DNA from: Pseudomonas sp. B28(2017)
GTDB lineage: Bacteria; Pseudomonadota; Gammaproteobacteria; Pseudomonadales; Pseudomonadaceae
Reading direction: 5' to 3'
Assembly (NCBI RefSeq): GCF_002113025.1
Contig: NZ_NEJH01000002.1
Span: 248,001 to 312,000 of the forward strand
Length of the DNA stretch: 64,000 nt
In this document: positions 36,793-47,281 of the stretch, piece after piece
Layout: each line of letters begins with the position of its first letter
Numbering within the stretch: the stretch's first letter is position 1
The notes under the pieces: model-generated
Database searches by the model: none
Told to the model about the DNA's origin: nothing
The model's input: the letters and a program-made list of their open reading frames with translations, nothing else
Translations under genes and position numbers: made by a program

Positions 36793-39700
36793 ATGAAAAG
36801 AATGCTGATTAACGCAACTCAACCCGAAGAGTTGCGTGTTGCACTGGTAGATGGCCAACGCCTCTACGACCTGGACATAGAATCCGGTGCACGCGAGCAG
36901 AAGAAGGCCAACATCTATAAAGGCCGGATTACTCGCATCGAACCAAGCCTTGAGGCCGCCTTTGTCGATTTCGGCTCTGAGCGCCATGGCTTCCTGCCCC
37001 TCAAAGAAATCTCCCGCGAATACTTCAAGAAAGCCCCGGAAGGTCGCGTCAACATCAAGGACGTCCTGAGCGAAGGCCAGGAAGTCATCGTTCAGGTCGA
37101 AAAAGAAGAACGTGGCAACAAAGGCGCCGCCCTGACCACCTTCATCAGCCTGGCCGGTCGTTACCTGGTGCTGATGCCGAACAACCCGCGTGCCGGCGGT
37201 ATCTCCCGTCGCATCGAAGGCGAAGAGCGCAATGAACTGCGTGAAGCCCTGAACGGTCTGGTTGCCCCGGCCGACATGGGTCTGATCGTGCGCACTGCCG
37301 GCCTGGGCCGCAGCAGCGAAGAAATGCAGTGGGACCTCGACTACCTGCTGCAACTGTGGACCGCCATCAAGGAAGCCTCGCTGGACCGCGCCGCGCCGTT
37401 CCTGATCTACCAGGAAAGCAACGTGATCATCCGCGCGATCCGCGACTACCTGCGCCAGGACATCGGCGAAGTGCTGATCGACAGCGTTGAAGCCCAGGAC
37501 GAAGCCCTGACCTTCATCCGCCAGGTGATGCCGCAGTACGCCAGCAAGATCAAGCTGTACGAAGACAGCGTTCCGCTGTTCAACCGTTTCCAGATCGAAA
37601 GCCAGATCGAAACCGCTTTCCAGCGCGTTGTCGAACTGCCTTCCGGCGGTTCCATCGTTATCGATCCGACCGAAGCCCTGGTGTCCATCGACATCAACTC
37701 GGCGCGCGCCACAAAAGGCAGCGACATCGAAGAAACCGCGCTGCAAACCAACCTTGAAGCGGCCGAAGAAATCGCCCGTCAGTTGCGCCTGCGCGACATC
37801 GGCGGCCTGATCGTCATCGACTTCATCGACATGACCCCAGCCAAGAACCAGCGCGCCGTGGAAGAGAAAGTCCGCGAATGCCTGGAAGCCGACCGCGCTC
37901 GCGTGCAAGTCGGTCGCATCTCGCGCTTCGGCCTGCTGGAAATGTCCCGTCAGCGCCTGCGTCCGTCCCTGGGCGAAAGCAGCGGCATCGTCTGCCCGCG
38001 CTGCAGTGGCACCGGCATCATCCGTGACGTTGAATCGCTGTCCCTGGCGATCCTGCGCCTGATCGAAGAAGAAGCCCTGAAAGACCGTACCGCCGAAGTT
38101 CGTGCACAAGTGCCGATCCCGGTGGCTGCGTTCCTGCTCAACGAAAAACGCAACTCGATCACCAAGATCGAACTGCGTACCCGCGCCCGCATCGTCATCC
38201 TGCCGAACGATCACCTCGAAACGCCGCACTTCGAAGTGCAGCGCCTGCGTGATGACAACCCGGAAGCGGCGACCAACCAGTCCAGCTACGAAATCGCCGC
38301 TGCCGCTGCCGAAGTCGAGGAAGTCCAGCCAGCCGCCGCAACCCGCACCCTGGTTCGCCAGGAAGCGGCGGTCAAGACGGCCCCGGCCCGCGCCAATGCT
38401 CCGGTTCCGACCGAAGTCGTCGCTCCGGCCCCTGCTCCGGTTGCCGTGCCAGAGCCAAGCCTGTTCAAAGGCCTGGTGAAGTCGCTGGTGAGCCTGTTCG
38501 CCACCAAGGAAGAGCCTGTCGCGCCGGTTGTGGTTGAAAAACCTGCCGCCGAGCGTCCGGCCCGCAACGAAGAGCGTCGCAGCGGTCGCCAGCAAAGCCG
38601 CAACCGTAACGGTCGCCGCGATGAAGAGCGCAAGCCTCGCGAAGAACGTGCACCGCGTGAAGAACGCGCACCACGTGAGGAGCGTCAGCCACGCGAAATT
38701 CGCGAGCCTCGCGAGTCCCGTGAAGAAACGCCGGCAGTAGCCCGCGAAGAACGCGCACCACGCGCTCCTCGTGAAGAACGTGCACCGCGCGCTCCACGCG
38801 AAGACCGCAAGCCTCGTGGCGAGCGCGAAGAACGCGTTCGTGAACTGCGCGAACCTCTGGATGCCGCTCCGGCCGCCGCTGCTACCGCTGAAGAGCGTCC
38901 AGTTCGCCAGCCGCGCGAAGAACGCGCTCCACGCCCGCCGCGTGAAGAACGTCAACCACGTGCCGAACAAGCTGCCGCTGCTGCAGCCGAAGAAGAACTG
39001 ACCACCAACGAAGAGCAACTGCAGGAAGAGGGTCAGGAAGCCGCCGAAGGCGATCGTCCACGCCGCCGTTCCCGTGGCCAGCGTCGTCGCAGCAACCGTC
39101 GCGAGCGTCAGCGTGACGCCAACGGCAACGTGATCGAAGGTTCGGAAGAGTCCGAGTCCGGCGAAAACGTGGAAGCGCCAAGCGTTGCCGATCTGACCGC
39201 CGGCCTGGCAGTCACCGCAGCCGTCGCCAGCAGCGTGATCAGCGCTCCAGCCGAAGCACAGGCCAACGAGCAAGCCGAACGCGCCACTGCCGCGACCCAG
39301 GAGCCTGCTCCGGTTGAAGCGCCAGTCGTTGAAGCGACCACGCCGGTCGAAGTCACCGCGTCGCCGGAAATCGAACTGGCGCCAGCGCCTGAGGCACAGC
39401 CTGCCGTTGAAGTGGCCGCCGAGCTGGCTCCAGCGGTTGAAGCACCTGCCGTCGTTGCAGAAGCCGTCGTCGAGACCGTGACTGAAACCGTTCGCGAAGT
39501 ACGTGAAGAGCAAACGGCGTTCAATTGGGTGGCCGAGCCAGCCGTCGCTGAAACAGCTGCACCAACCGCTGAAACCCAAGTGGCTGAAGCCATGGTTTCC
39601 GAGCCGGTAGTTGCCGCAGCGGAGCCAACTCCAGCGCCGGTGGTTGAAGCACCGGTCGTTGCCGAAGCGCCTGCGCCGGTAGTCGAGGCCGCGCCTGTCA

Positions 39701-40008
39701 GCGCTCTGACGCCGAGTGGTCGTGCGCCTAACGACCCGCGTGAAGTGCGTCGCCGCAAGCGTGAAGCCGAGCGTCTGCAGAAGGAAGCTGAACTGGCTGC
39801 CGCTGCTGCTTCGGCTGAAGCGGTTGTCGCTGCCGAACCTGCACCGGTTGCCGCTGAAGAGGTTGAGGCAGCTCCTGCCCCGGCTGCTGAAGTGGCTGCC
39901 GAGCCGGTCGAATCGGTGATCCACGAAGCACCACGCTCCGTTCAGGAAGCGGTCGAGCAACACGAACAGGCCCAGGAAAAAGAACACGAGCCTAAACCTC
40001 TCGTCTGA
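36793..40008 (+). CDS. rne: Ribonuclease E
   Basis: 1071 residues, the large gammaproteobacterial form. The catalytic half (about 1-520) starts [18 protein letters not shown] and has an S1 RNA-binding domain near residues 38-120, DNase I-like subdomain with [11 protein letters not shown] (metal Asp), and zinc-link cysteines at Cys401 and Cys404 (CPRCSGTG). The C-terminal half is disordered scaffold: arginine-rich Arg-Glu repeat ([13 protein letters not shown]) at about 611-726, then a very Ala/Pro/Glu/Val-rich segment, and a terminal motif region near 970. The last region likely holds binding sites for degradosome partners. Monocistronic. Confidence 0.98.
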   Translation: MKRMLINATQPEELRVALVDGQRLYDLDIESGAREQKKANIYKGRITRIEPSLEAAFVDFGSERHGFLPLKEISREYFKKAPEGRVNIKDVLSEGQEVIVQVEKEERGNKGAALTTFISLAGRYLVLMPNNPRAGGISRRIEGEERNELREALNGLVAPADMGLIVRTAGLGRSSEEMQWDLDYLLQLWTAIKEASLDRAAPFLIYQESNVIIRAIRDYLRQDIGEVLIDSVEAQDEALTFIRQVMPQYASKIKLYEDSVPLFNRFQIESQIETAFQRVVELPSGGSIVIDPTEALVSIDINSARATKGSDIEETALQTNLEAAEEIARQLRLRDIGGLIVIDFIDMTPAKNQRAVEEKVRECLEADRARVQVGRISRFGLLEMSRQRLRPSLGESSGIVCPRCSGTGIIRDVESLSLAILRLIEEEALKDRTAEVRAQVPIPVAAFLLNEKRNSITKIELRTRARIVILPNDHLETPHFEVQRLRDDNPEAATNQSSYEIAAAAAEVEEVQPAAATRTLVRQEAAVKTAPARANAPVPTEVVAPAPAPVAVPEPSLFKGLVKSLVSLFATKEEPVAPVVVEKPAAERPARNEERRSGRQQSRNRNGRRDEERKPREERAPREERAPREERQPREIREPRESREETPAVAREERAPRAPREERAPRAPREDRKPRGEREERVRELREPLDAAPAAAATAEERPVRQPREERAPRPPREERQPRAEQAAAAAAEEELTTNEEQLQEEGQEAAEGDRPRRRSRGQRRRSNRRERQRDANGNVIEGSEESESGENVEAPSVADLTAGLAVTAAVASSVISAPAEAQANEQAERATAATQEPAPVEAPVVEATTPVEVTASPEIELAPAPEAQPAVEVAAELAPAVEAPAVVAEAVVETVTETVREVREEQTAFNWVAEPAVAETAAPTAETQVAEAMVSEPVVAAAEPTPAPVVEAPVVAEAPAPVVEAAPVSALTPSGRAPNDPREVRRRKREAERLQKEAELAAAAASAEAVVAAEPAPVAAEEVEAAPAPAAEVAAEPVESVIHEAPRSVQEAVEQHEQAQEKEHEPKPLV

Positions 40009-40022
40009 TTCCATCGGCCACT

Positions 40023-40059
40023 AAAAAGCCCCGCCTGGTGATCCAGGCGGGGCTTTTTT
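40023..40059 (+). terminator. Terminator of rne
   Basis: AAAAAGCCCCGCCTGG then TGATCCAGGCGGGGCTTTTTTA: a perfect 10-bp stem with A and T runs, 15 bases after the stop codon. Confidence 0.95.
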
Positions 40060-40080
40060 ATGTCTGGACTTCACAGCTAT

Positions 40081-40192
40081 CCAATGTGGGAGCGAGCCTG
40101 CTCCGGGCGGCGATCCGACGATGGCGTCGGATCAGATTGCATCACTGTTGGATGCCAGACCGCTTTCGCGAGCAGGCTCGCTCCCACATTGG
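40081..40192. repeat. REPIN with degenerate left arm
   Basis: CCAATGTGGGAGCGAGCCTG at the left and its complement at the right; the left unit has lost the second half of its hairpin (CTCCGGGCGG in place of CTCGCGA). Spacer about 65 bases, with a GATCCGACG/CGTCGGATC stem inside. It lies next to the end of the molybdenum hydroxylase operon. Confidence 0.8.
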
Positions 40193-40212
40193 AACCAGGT
40201 TGATTTGAAGAT

Positions 40213-40809
40213 CTATGCGGGGCTGAAGCTCAATGCCTGCGGCACATCCACATCCCACAACACACCAGGATCATCCACGGTCATTTCAACCACCCGCCCT
40301 TGGGCAAACAGCGGTTTGGCGCCACGATCCCCCGATAACGCCATCAACCCCGCCGCGAAGTCCCGTCCGAATCCGACCGGATGACCGTACTCACCGTCCT
40401 GCACGGGCACGCTGATACTGTCGCGGCCAATGCCTGCCAGCACTTGCTCGATACTGGACGGCAGGATGAACGGCATATCTCCCAGCACCATCAGCCAACC
40501 CTCGAGTTGCTTGCAGGCTGCGACCCCGGCGGCAATGCTGTCGCCCATACCGCTCGACTCGATCAGCACAATTTCGCAACCATAGGCCTGAGCCATGCGA
40601 ATAACCTGCGGGCGGTCAGCGGTCGTTACCAGTACGCGCTTGTCCAGAGCGGCAGGCAGATTGACCAATGTGTGTTCAATGACGGATCGAACCGTGCCAT
40701 CACGACCGGTGCAATCGGCCAGCAATTTATCCTTTTCGGCGCCCGCCACCTGACGAAACCGACTGCCCTGCCCCGCCGCCAACACGATGACGCCAATCGA
40801 CTCGCTCAT
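40213..40809 (-). CDS. MocA-type molybdenum cofactor nucleotidyltransferase
   Basis: 198 residues of an NTP-transferase fold (VIVLAAGQGSRFRQVAGAEK signature loop, then VLVTTADRPQVIRMA, GWLMVLGDMPFILPSS). Its likely role is making the dinucleotide form of the molybdenum cofactor (MCD) for the operon's hydroxylase. Overlaps the XdhC gene by four bases. Confidence 0.88.
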   Translation of the reverse strand: MSESIGVIVLAAGQGSRFRQVAGAEKDKLLADCTGRDGTVRSVIEHTLVNLPAALDKRVLVTTADRPQVIRMAQAYGCEIVLIESSGMGDSIAAGVAACKQLEGWLMVLGDMPFILPSSIEQVLAGIGRDSISVPVQDGEYGHPVGFGRDFAAGLMALSGDRGAKPLFAQGRVVEMTVDDPGVLWDVDVPQALSFSPA

Positions 40810-41789
40810 ACCCTCTCCTGCAGGATCCTCTTCTGTTTCAGTTCGACGCCATTTTTGACCGCCACGATTTCCGCCATGAGCGATAAGGCAATTTCCGCCG
40901 GATTATGACTGCCGATGTGCAAGCCGATCGGAGCATGCAAGCGGTCAATCGCCGATTGCGACAAGCCCAGTTGAGCCAGGTTTTCCCGGCGCTTCTGACT
41001 GTTGACCCGCGAACCCAGCGCCCCGACGTAAAAAGCCCTGGAATCCAGGGCCGTGAGCAGCGCCATGTCGTCCAGACGCGGATCATGGGTCAAGGCCACG
41101 ATAGCTGTGCGTTCGTCGGTCTGGATATTCAATACCGCCTCATCCGGCATGCCCGAAACGAATCGTCCGTGCTGCTCCTCCCAGCCGTAGACGAACTCGG
41201 TACGCGGATCGCAAATCAATACCTCGAAATCCAGCAGCCGGGCCATTTCAGCGACATAGCGCGACAACTGCCCCGCGCCGATCAGCAGCAAGCGCCAGCG
41301 TGGACCGTAGATTGCGCGCAAGGTCTGGCCGTCGAACGTCAACACGTCAGCCTTATTGGCCGGCTGCAAAAGCACCTCGCCGGTGGCCAGGTTCAGTTCA
41401 CGCGCAACGATTTCATGGGCCTCGCAACGAGCGAGCAATTGCTCGACCCAATCCCCATCGTCGATACGCTCCTCGGTCAAGCGCAAGGTACCACCGCAGG
41501 GCAGGCCGAAACGTGCAGCTTCCTCGCGGGTCACGCCGTACGTGATCAATTGCACCGGCGGCCCATCGAGCGCAAGGCGGCCGTCGTGCAGGCGGGCGAT
41601 CAAGTCATCTTCGACACAGCCGCCCGAGACCGAACCAATCACCATGCCGTCTTCACGCAAGGCCAGCATGGCGCCGGGTGCCCGGGGCGCAGTGCCCCAG
41701 GTTTCGACCACGCTGTACAACACCACCCGCTGACCGGCGCGATGCCATTGCAACACGCTGCGCAGGACGTTCAGATCGGCGCTGTCCAT
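40806..41789 (-). CDS. XdhC/CoxI family molybdenum hydroxylase maturation protein
   Basis: 327 residues. N-terminal XdhC/CoxI domain (RSVLQWHRAGQRVVLYSVVE, GAMLALREDGMVIGSVSGGC, with GCVEDDL) and C-terminal Rossmann domain (LLIGAGQLSRYVAEMARLL). XdhC proteins bind the molybdenum cofactor and help sulfurate and insert it into xanthine dehydrogenase-family enzymes. Translationally coupled to the large subunit by a one-base overlap. Confidence 0.92.
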   Translation of the reverse strand: MDSADLNVLRSVLQWHRAGQRVVLYSVVETWGTAPRAPGAMLALREDGMVIGSVSGGCVEDDLIARLHDGRLALDGPPVQLITYGVTREEAARFGLPCGGTLRLTEERIDDGDWVEQLLARCEAHEIVARELNLATGEVLLQPANKADVLTFDGQTLRAIYGPRWRLLLIGAGQLSRYVAEMARLLDFEVLICDPRTEFVYGWEEQHGRFVSGMPDEAVLNIQTDERTAIVALTHDPRLDDMALLTALDSRAFYVGALGSRVNSQKRRENLAQLGLSQSAIDRLHAPIGLHIGSHNPAEIALSLMAEIVAVKNGVELKQKRILQERV

Positions 41790-44119
41790 CAGGCTCCAGC
41801 CTGCTGCCAGCCCGACAGCTGATAACGAACCGGCAGGTTACGGATGCGTTTGCCGGTGGCAGCAAAGATCGCATTGCACAGTGCTGGCGCAATCGGTGGC
41901 ACGCCCGGCTCACCGACACCGCCCAATGGGACATTGCCCGGCGGCGTCACCAGATGCACGGTCACTTCTTTCGGTGCCAGGGACATGCGTGCCACTTCGT
42001 ACATGTGGAAGTTATCCTGCTGGACCTTGCCGTCCTTGAAGCTGATTTCTCCCAGCACCGCATTACCCAGGCCCATGACGCAGGCGCCCTCGAACTGCGC
42101 GCGAATCCGCTCGGGATTGATCTGCGGTCCGCAATCGACGGCGATGTCGGCCTTGTGCACCACCAGCGTACCGTCGTCTTTCACCTCCACCTCGATGACC
42201 GCCGCCACATATGTGACGAAGCTGTAATGCACCGCAAGGCCCAGGCCGCGCCCCTTGGGTAACTCACGCCCCCAACCGGCGGCCTTGGCGGCGGTCTCCA
42301 GTACCGTGCGCAGTCGCCCGGTGTCGATCGGATAACGCTCGGGGGATTCGCCGTAGTTCCACTCTTCGCTCAGGGTGCGCGGATCGATCTGACGGTCCGG
42401 GCCGAGCAGTCTGATCTGGTATTTCAGCGGGTCTTCCCCGGCCTTGTGCGCCAGCTCATCGATAAAACTCTGGATTGCGAAGCCATGGGGAATGTTCGAC
42501 ACCGAGCGATACCAGCCGACCCGGGTATGCACCTTCGCCTCGGGGTTTTCCAGGCGAATGTTGGGGATTGCATACGCCATGTTGGTAAATCCCATGCCCA
42601 GTTCGAACGCCGCCTCATGGTTCATGCCCGGCGCAAACAACGCAGTGATGCTCGGCGCCACCGTACGGTGCAACCAGCCGGACGGCAGGCCATCCTTGTT
42701 CAGGCCAGCCTTGAGGTATTCGACCGATACCGTGTGGAAGTAGGAACAATGGATGTCGTCTTCTCGGGTCCATTGCACCCGCACCGCTTTGCCGGGGAAT
42801 TCCTTGGCGAGGATAGCGGCTTCGATGATGAAGTCGGGCTTGGACTTGCGCCCGAATCCACCACCGAGCAGGGTCACGTTGAACATGACGTTGTCGAACG
42901 GCAGGCCCAGGCGTTCAGCGATCCGCTCCCGGGTGACCTGCGGTGCCTGGCTTGGCCCCCAGGCTTCGCACGCACCGTCCTTGAACCGCGCAATGGCGAC
43001 CATCGGCTCCATCGGCGACTGTGACAAATGCGGCAAGTAGTAGGACGCTTCCAGCGTGCTATCGGCGCTACTCATGGCCTTATCGATGTTGCCGGTATTG
43101 CGTACCACCTTGCCGGGCTTGAGCGAGGCGGCTTCAAGTACCTTGCGATAGGCGATCGAGTCGTAGCTGGCGTTGGGTCCGTCGTCCCACTCGATTATCA
43201 GTGCCTCACGGCCCTTGATCGCCGCCCAGGTATTGCTCGCCACCACGGCGATACCGCCGAGTGGTTGAAACTCCGAAGGCAAAGGCCGGCTTTCGATCTG
43301 CAACACTTTGACGACGCCCGGGACTTTCATCGCCGCGCTGCCATCGAAGCTTTTGACTTTGCCGCCATACACCACGGGCCGCGCAATGGTCGCGTACAGC
43401 ATGCCGTCGAGATGCACATCGGCACCGTACACCGCCTGGCCGTTGACAATGTCCTCACCATCGATGGCCTTGGTGCCTTCCTTGCCAATGTAGCGAAATT
43501 CCGAAGGCTGCTTGAGCTTCAGGCTGTCCCGCGCTGGAACGGGCAACGCAGCGGCAGCGGCGGCGAGCGCCCCATAGCTCAATTCACGACCGGAAGGTTC
43601 GTGTATGACTTTATGCAGTTGCGCGTGACACTCGCCTGCTGGCACTTTCCACTGGTTGGCGGCAGCCTGTTCGAGCATGGTCCGCGCAGCGGCACCGCAG
43701 CGACGCATCGGCTCGTACCAGTGACGCATGCTGCGCGAGCCGTCGGTGTCCTGGTTGCCGAAGCGCACTTCATCGCCGGGAGCCTGCCGCACCTTGACCA
43801 TCGCCCAGTCGGCTTCCAGTTCATCGGCCACCACCATGGTCAAACTGGTGCGCACGCCCTGGCCCATCTCCGAGCGGTTGCAGATCACGGTCACCGTGCC
43901 ATCCGCAACGATGCTCACATAGACTTTCGGATCGTCGACCCAGCCGTGGGGCATGCCGTCGGCGCCGAACTTCTTGTCTTTTTCTTCGGCAAAAGCGTCT
44001 TGCCAGCCCCAGCTCGCCGCCAATACCAGCGCACTGGTGGCGCCCACGCCTTTCAGAAAGCCACGGCGACTGAGCTGGCTCAGATTGCTCAGGGCAAAAT
44101 CATTCGGTAACCGGCTCAT
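41789..44119 (-). CDS. Molybdopterin-binding large subunit, aldehyde oxidase/isoquinoline 1-oxidoreductase type
   Basis: 776 residues. It carries a twin-arginine signal near residues 17-24 (SRRGFLKG) then hydrophobic [11 protein letters not shown], so the mature enzyme should be periplasmic. Motifs of the xanthine dehydrogenase family: [69 protein letters not shown] and a C-terminal [20 protein letters not shown] with the likely catalytic Glu. Lacks FAD domain and heme domain, as in isoquinoline 1-oxidoreductase beta subunits. Substrate unknown. It overlaps the small subunit gene by four bases. Confidence 0.9.
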   Translation of the reverse strand: MSRLPNDFALSNLSQLSRRGFLKGVGATSALVLAASWGWQDAFAEEKDKKFGADGMPHGWVDDPKVYVSIVADGTVTVICNRSEMGQGVRTSLTMVVADELEADWAMVKVRQAPGDEVRFGNQDTDGSRSMRHWYEPMRRCGAAARTMLEQAAANQWKVPAGECHAQLHKVIHEPSGRELSYGALAAAAAALPVPARDSLKLKQPSEFRYIGKEGTKAIDGEDIVNGQAVYGADVHLDGMLYATIARPVVYGGKVKSFDGSAAMKVPGVVKVLQIESRPLPSEFQPLGGIAVVASNTWAAIKGREALIIEWDDGPNASYDSIAYRKVLEAASLKPGKVVRNTGNIDKAMSSADSTLEASYYLPHLSQSPMEPMVAIARFKDGACEAWGPSQAPQVTRERIAERLGLPFDNVMFNVTLLGGGFGRKSKPDFIIEAAILAKEFPGKAVRVQWTREDDIHCSYFHTVSVEYLKAGLNKDGLPSGWLHRTVAPSITALFAPGMNHEAAFELGMGFTNMAYAIPNIRLENPEAKVHTRVGWYRSVSNIPHGFAIQSFIDELAHKAGEDPLKYQIRLLGPDRQIDPRTLSEEWNYGESPERYPIDTGRLRTVLETAAKAAGWGRELPKGRGLGLAVHYSFVTYVAAVIEVEVKDDGTLVVHKADIAVDCGPQINPERIRAQFEGACVMGLGNAVLGEISFKDGKVQQDNFHMYEVARMSLAPKEVTVHLVTPPGNVPLGGVGEPGVPPIAPALCNAIFAATGKRIRNLPVRYQLSGWQQAGA

Positions 44120-44586
44120 GCCTTGGCCTCCTTCAGGTGAGTGGAGGCCTGGCGGATCGCCGTCTTGATGCGGTTATAGGTGCCGCAGCGGCAGATGTTG
44201 CCGATCATGGCTTCTTCGATCTGCTCGTCGCTCGGGTCCGGATTGGTCTTGAGCAGCGCGGTGGCGGACATGATTTGCCCACCCTGGCAGAAACCGCATT
44301 GGGCGACCGCCGTGTCGAGCCAGGCCTGCTGCACGACTTTGCCGACCGGGTCGGCGTGCAGGTTTTCTATGGTGCTGACATTCTGTCCGACGACTGAACC
44401 GATGGGCGTGATGCAACTGCGTGCCGGAGCTCCTTCGATATGAATGGTGCAGGCCCCGCACAGGCCCATGCCGCAGCCGAATTTGGTGCCGTTGTAACCG
44501 GCCACGTCGCGGATGGCCCAGAGCAGTGGCATGTCCTCGGTGACGTCGAGTGGATGGTCTTGACCGTTGAGCTTCAGGGTAATCAT
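44116..44586 (-). CDS. (2Fe-2S)-binding small subunit of molybdenum hydroxylase
   Basis: 156 residues from ATG 44586; a longer frame exists upstream but the family N-terminus is MITLKLNGQDH. First cluster Cys38, 43, 46 and 58 (CGMGLCGACTIH), second cluster in CGFCQGGQ and ICRCGTY. It has no signal peptide and probably travels through the Tat system bound to the large subunit. First gene of the operon; transcription begins upstream in 44587-44770. Confidence 0.93.
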   Translation of the reverse strand: MITLKLNGQDHPLDVTEDMPLLWAIRDVAGYNGTKFGCGMGLCGACTIHIEGAPARSCITPIGSVVGQNVSTIENLHADPVGKVVQQAWLDTAVAQCGFCQGGQIMSATALLKTNPDPSDEQIEEAMIGNICRCGTYNRIKTAIRQASTHLKEAKA

Positions 44587-44770
44587 GGGCACGCCCGCAT
44601 AGTATTGGGTTATGGGGTCGAGCAATCTGCCGCCCGAACATCGGCGGTTGGCATTACGCAGATCGACTCAGGCTAATGGGCTCTTTTGTGCAGACGCAAA
44701 CGGCCTGCACCGGGCCTTTGATGGAACACGTGTGTGCATCGTTAGCTGACTAAGTTAACCGGGCATTAAC

Positions 44771-44809
44771 AAAAAAGCCCTGCACAATAAACATTGTGCA
44801 GGGCTTTTT
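44771..44809. terminator. Terminator between murB and the hydroxylase operon
   Basis: AAAAAAGCCCTGCACAAT, a short loop, then ATTGTGCAGGGCTTTTTG: a 12-bp stem with A and T runs on both sides. It ends murB on the minus strand, about 20 bases past its stop. Confidence 0.92.
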
Positions 44810-44830
44810 GATCCGCCCTGAAAGCTTAGC

Positions 44831-45850
44831 TCAATACCGGTTTGGCTCCATTTCCAGGTCAACATGGAAACGTTCTGAAATGTCTTTCTGGATACGCTGC
44901 GCCAGGTCGAGCAACTGCAGACCGGTCGCGCTGCCGTAGTTGACCAATACCAACGCCTGCAACTTATGCACACCCGCATCGGCTTCGCGGAAACCCTTCC
45001 ACCCTGCCCGCTCAATCAACCAACCGGCAGCCAGCTTCATCTGCCCGCCGGGTTGCTCATAGGCCACCAGGTCCGGGTATTCGCCCTTGAGCCGTGCGGC
45101 CAGTGCCGCCGATACCAACGGGTTCTTGAAAAAGCTGCCGGCATTACCGAGCACGGCAGGGTCCGGCAGTTTTTCGTTGCGGATGCTGCAAATGGCCTGG
45201 CTGACATCACTGGCGGTCGGATGCTCGATGCCTTGTTCGGTCAGGCGCTGACGCACCGGGCCGTATTCGAGGTGCAAATGCGCGGCGCGATCAAGTGCGA
45301 AACGAACACGCAGGATCACCCAACGCCCCGGTTCCTGCTTGAACAGGCTGTCGCGATAAGCGAAGTTGCATTCCGCCAGGCTGAAGTCGCGCAGTTCGCC
45401 GGTGTGGCGATCGAGGGCGGTCAAGCCGGCAAACACGTCCTTGATCTCGACCCCATAGGCGCCGATGTTCTGCATCGGTGCCGCACCGACGGTACCGGGA
45501 ATCAGGCTGAGGTTTTCCAGGCCGGACAACCCCAGGGCCAGTGTATGTTGCACAAATGGATGCCAGGGCTCGCCCGCCTCGGCCTCGATCACCACTTTGT
45601 CGGCATCATCGCTCAGTACGCGAATCCCGCGAGTGGCCATGCGCAGCACCAGTGAATCGATATCCGCCGTCAGCAGCAGGTTGCTGCCACCGCCGATCAC
45701 CAGCACCGGGACCTTGTGTTCCAGCCCATAGGCCAGGGCTTCACGCACATCGGCGTCGCTATGGGCCTCGGCAAACAGCCGGGCCTGGACATCCACGCCA
45801 AAGCTGTTGAACGGCTTGAGCGAAACCTGCGATTGAACCTGCAAACTCAT
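44831..45850 (-). CDS. murB: UDP-N-acetylenolpyruvoylglucosamine reductase
   Basis: 339 residues. FAD-dependent reduction of the enolpyruvyl group to give UDP-MurNAc. FAD motif in VLVIGGGSNLLLTAD and GTVGAAPMQNIGAYGVEI, substrate loop EYPDLVAYEQPGG, active Ser in LGNAGSFFKNPLV, C-terminal MEPNRY. Length as in E. coli. Overlaps the phosphatase gene by four bases. Confidence 0.97.
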   Translation of the reverse strand: MSLQVQSQVSLKPFNSFGVDVQARLFAEAHSDADVREALAYGLEHKVPVLVIGGGSNLLLTADIDSLVLRMATRGIRVLSDDADKVVIEAEAGEPWHPFVQHTLALGLSGLENLSLIPGTVGAAPMQNIGAYGVEIKDVFAGLTALDRHTGELRDFSLAECNFAYRDSLFKQEPGRWVILRVRFALDRAAHLHLEYGPVRQRLTEQGIEHPTASDVSQAICSIRNEKLPDPAVLGNAGSFFKNPLVSAALAARLKGEYPDLVAYEQPGGQMKLAAGWLIERAGWKGFREADAGVHKLQALVLVNYGSATGLQLLDLAQRIQKDISERFHVDLEMEPNRY

Positions 45851-46311
45851 AACCGTCCCTTCAATTCGATGACCAGCAGATCGCTGGCGCGCTCGATCAG
45901 GTCCAGCACCTGCTCGAAACCTTGTTCGCCGTCGTAGTACGGGTCCGGCACTTCATCGATTTGCGACTGGTAACGACGCAGGAACAGGTCGAGTTCGGCC
46001 TTGCCCTGAGCCGGCTGCAAGGCCTTGAGATGGCGCAGGTTGCTATTATCCATCGCCAGGATCAGATCGTAGGTGGCAAAATCAGCGCGGGTGACTTGCC
46101 GGGCGCGCTGGGCGGACAAGTCATAACCGCGCAGCTTCGCTGCGGCCTGACTGCGCTTGTCCGGTGCCTTGCCGACATGCCAGTCACCGGTGCCGGCGGA
46201 AGCGACTTCAACCCGGTCAGCAAGGCCCGCTTCACGCAACTTGTGCCGCAGCACGCCTTCCGCCGTGGGAGAGCGGCAGATGTTGCCCAGGCAGACAAAC
46301 AGAACCCGCAT
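45847..46311 (-). CDS. Low-molecular-weight protein tyrosine phosphatase
   Basis: 154 residues from ATG 46311; a GTG one codon earlier is the alternative. The active site is CLGNICRS (Cys7, Arg13, Ser14) and the general-acid loop is VPDPYYDG. Often paired with exopolysaccharide tyrosine kinases, but here it sits in a cell-wall block between murB and kdsB. Confidence 0.93.
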   Translation of the reverse strand: MRVLFVCLGNICRSPTAEGVLRHKLREAGLADRVEVASAGTGDWHVGKAPDKRSQAAAKLRGYDLSAQRARQVTRADFATYDLILAMDNSNLRHLKALQPAQGKAELDLFLRRYQSQIDEVPDPYYDGEQGFEQVLDLIERASDLLVIELKGRL

Positions 46312-47075
46312 CACGCCTCCAGCAGGCGACGAACGCGCTCAAGGTCTTCAACAGTGTCGACACCGGCTGGCGGTGCGATCAGTGCGTCGGCTACGTGGAT
46401 CCGCACGCCGTGCCACAGGGCACGCAACTGTTCCAGACACTCGGTGTTTTCCAGCCAGCATGGGCCCCAGCTGACGAAATCCTGCAGGAAACCGGCGCGA
46501 TAGGCATAAATGCCGATATGGCGGCGATACGGCACACCTTCCGGCAACTGCTCACGGCTCAGGGCGAACGCATCCCGCGCCCAGGGCAAGGTGGAACGAC
46601 TGAACGTCAGCGCCAGACCATTGAGGTCGCTGACAACCTTGACCACGTTGGGATTGAACAGGGTGTCCGCGTCTTCGATCGGCTCAGCCAGGGTGGCCAT
46701 GCGCGCTTCGGCGTGGGCCGCCAGATTGGCGGCGACCTGATCGATCACGCTCGGCGGGATCAGCGGCTCGTCGCCCTGGACGTTGACCACGATGGCGTCA
46801 GGCGCCAGGCCGAGCTTCATCGCGACTTCGGCCAGTCGATCGGTGCCGGAGTTGTGATCTTCACGGGTCAACACCACTTCGGCACCAAAGCCATTGCAGG
46901 CCTCGACGATGCGCGCGTCGTCGGTGGCCACCACCACCCGCTCGGCGCTGCTTTGGCTCGCCTGTTCCCAGACGTGCTGGATCATCGGCTTGCCGGCGAT
47001 CAGCAGCAGCGGTTTGCCCGGCAGGCGGGTGGAGGCATAACGCGATGGAATGACGACGGTAAAGGCTGTGGTCAT
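46311..47075 (-). CDS. kdsB: CMP-KDO synthetase
   Basis: 254 residues. Activates KDO with CTP for lipopolysaccharide. Signature [60 protein letters not shown] and [13 protein letters not shown]. Its stop overlaps the phosphatase start. Confidence 0.97.
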   Translation of the reverse strand: MTTAFTVVIPSRYASTRLPGKPLLLIAGKPMIQHVWEQASQSSAERVVVATDDARIVEACNGFGAEVVLTREDHNSGTDRLAEVAMKLGLAPDAIVVNVQGDEPLIPPSVIDQVAANLAAHAEARMATLAEPIEDADTLFNPNVVKVVSDLNGLALTFSRSTLPWARDAFALSREQLPEGVPYRRHIGIYAYRAGFLQDFVSWGPCWLENTECLEQLRALWHGVRIHVADALIAPPAGVDTVEDLERVRRLLEA

Positions 47076-47257
47076 TTATCCAGGCGCTCGTCGGTGGTCA
47101 GGGTGCGCGCTTCCGATTCGAGCATCACCGGGATGCCGTCGCGAATCGGGTAGGCCAGGCCTGCGCCCTTGCTGATCAGCTCGGTTTTGTCGGCGCTGAG
47201 CTTGAGCGGGCCTTTGCAGACCGGGCAAGCGAGAATATCGAGCAATTTGGTGTCCAT
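47072..47257 (-). CDS. Trm112 family protein
   Basis: 61 residues from ATG 47257 (a second frame start is two codons upstream). Starts [20 protein letters not shown]. The single CPVC pair and short length fit the bacterial Trm112-like proteins, which support tRNA or rRNA methyltransferases in other organisms. Overlaps kdsB by four bases; role here unknown. Confidence 0.88.
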   Translation of the reverse strand: MDTKLLDILACPVCKGPLKLSADKTELISKGAGLAYPIRDGIPVMLESEARTLTTDERLDK

Positions 47258-47281
47258 GAGCATTCCCTGGAAAAAACGGAG

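Noticed and set aside
36577..40014. Minus-strand frame of 1145 codons opposite rne
   Set aside because: It covers the whole of rne, whose protein is unmistakable; the antisense translation has Phe/Arg/Gly-rich junk from GC-rich codons and no ribosome site or domain.
46164..47153. Plus-strand 329-codon frame opposite kdsB
   Set aside because: Shadow of kdsB and trm112; no ribosome site or domain.
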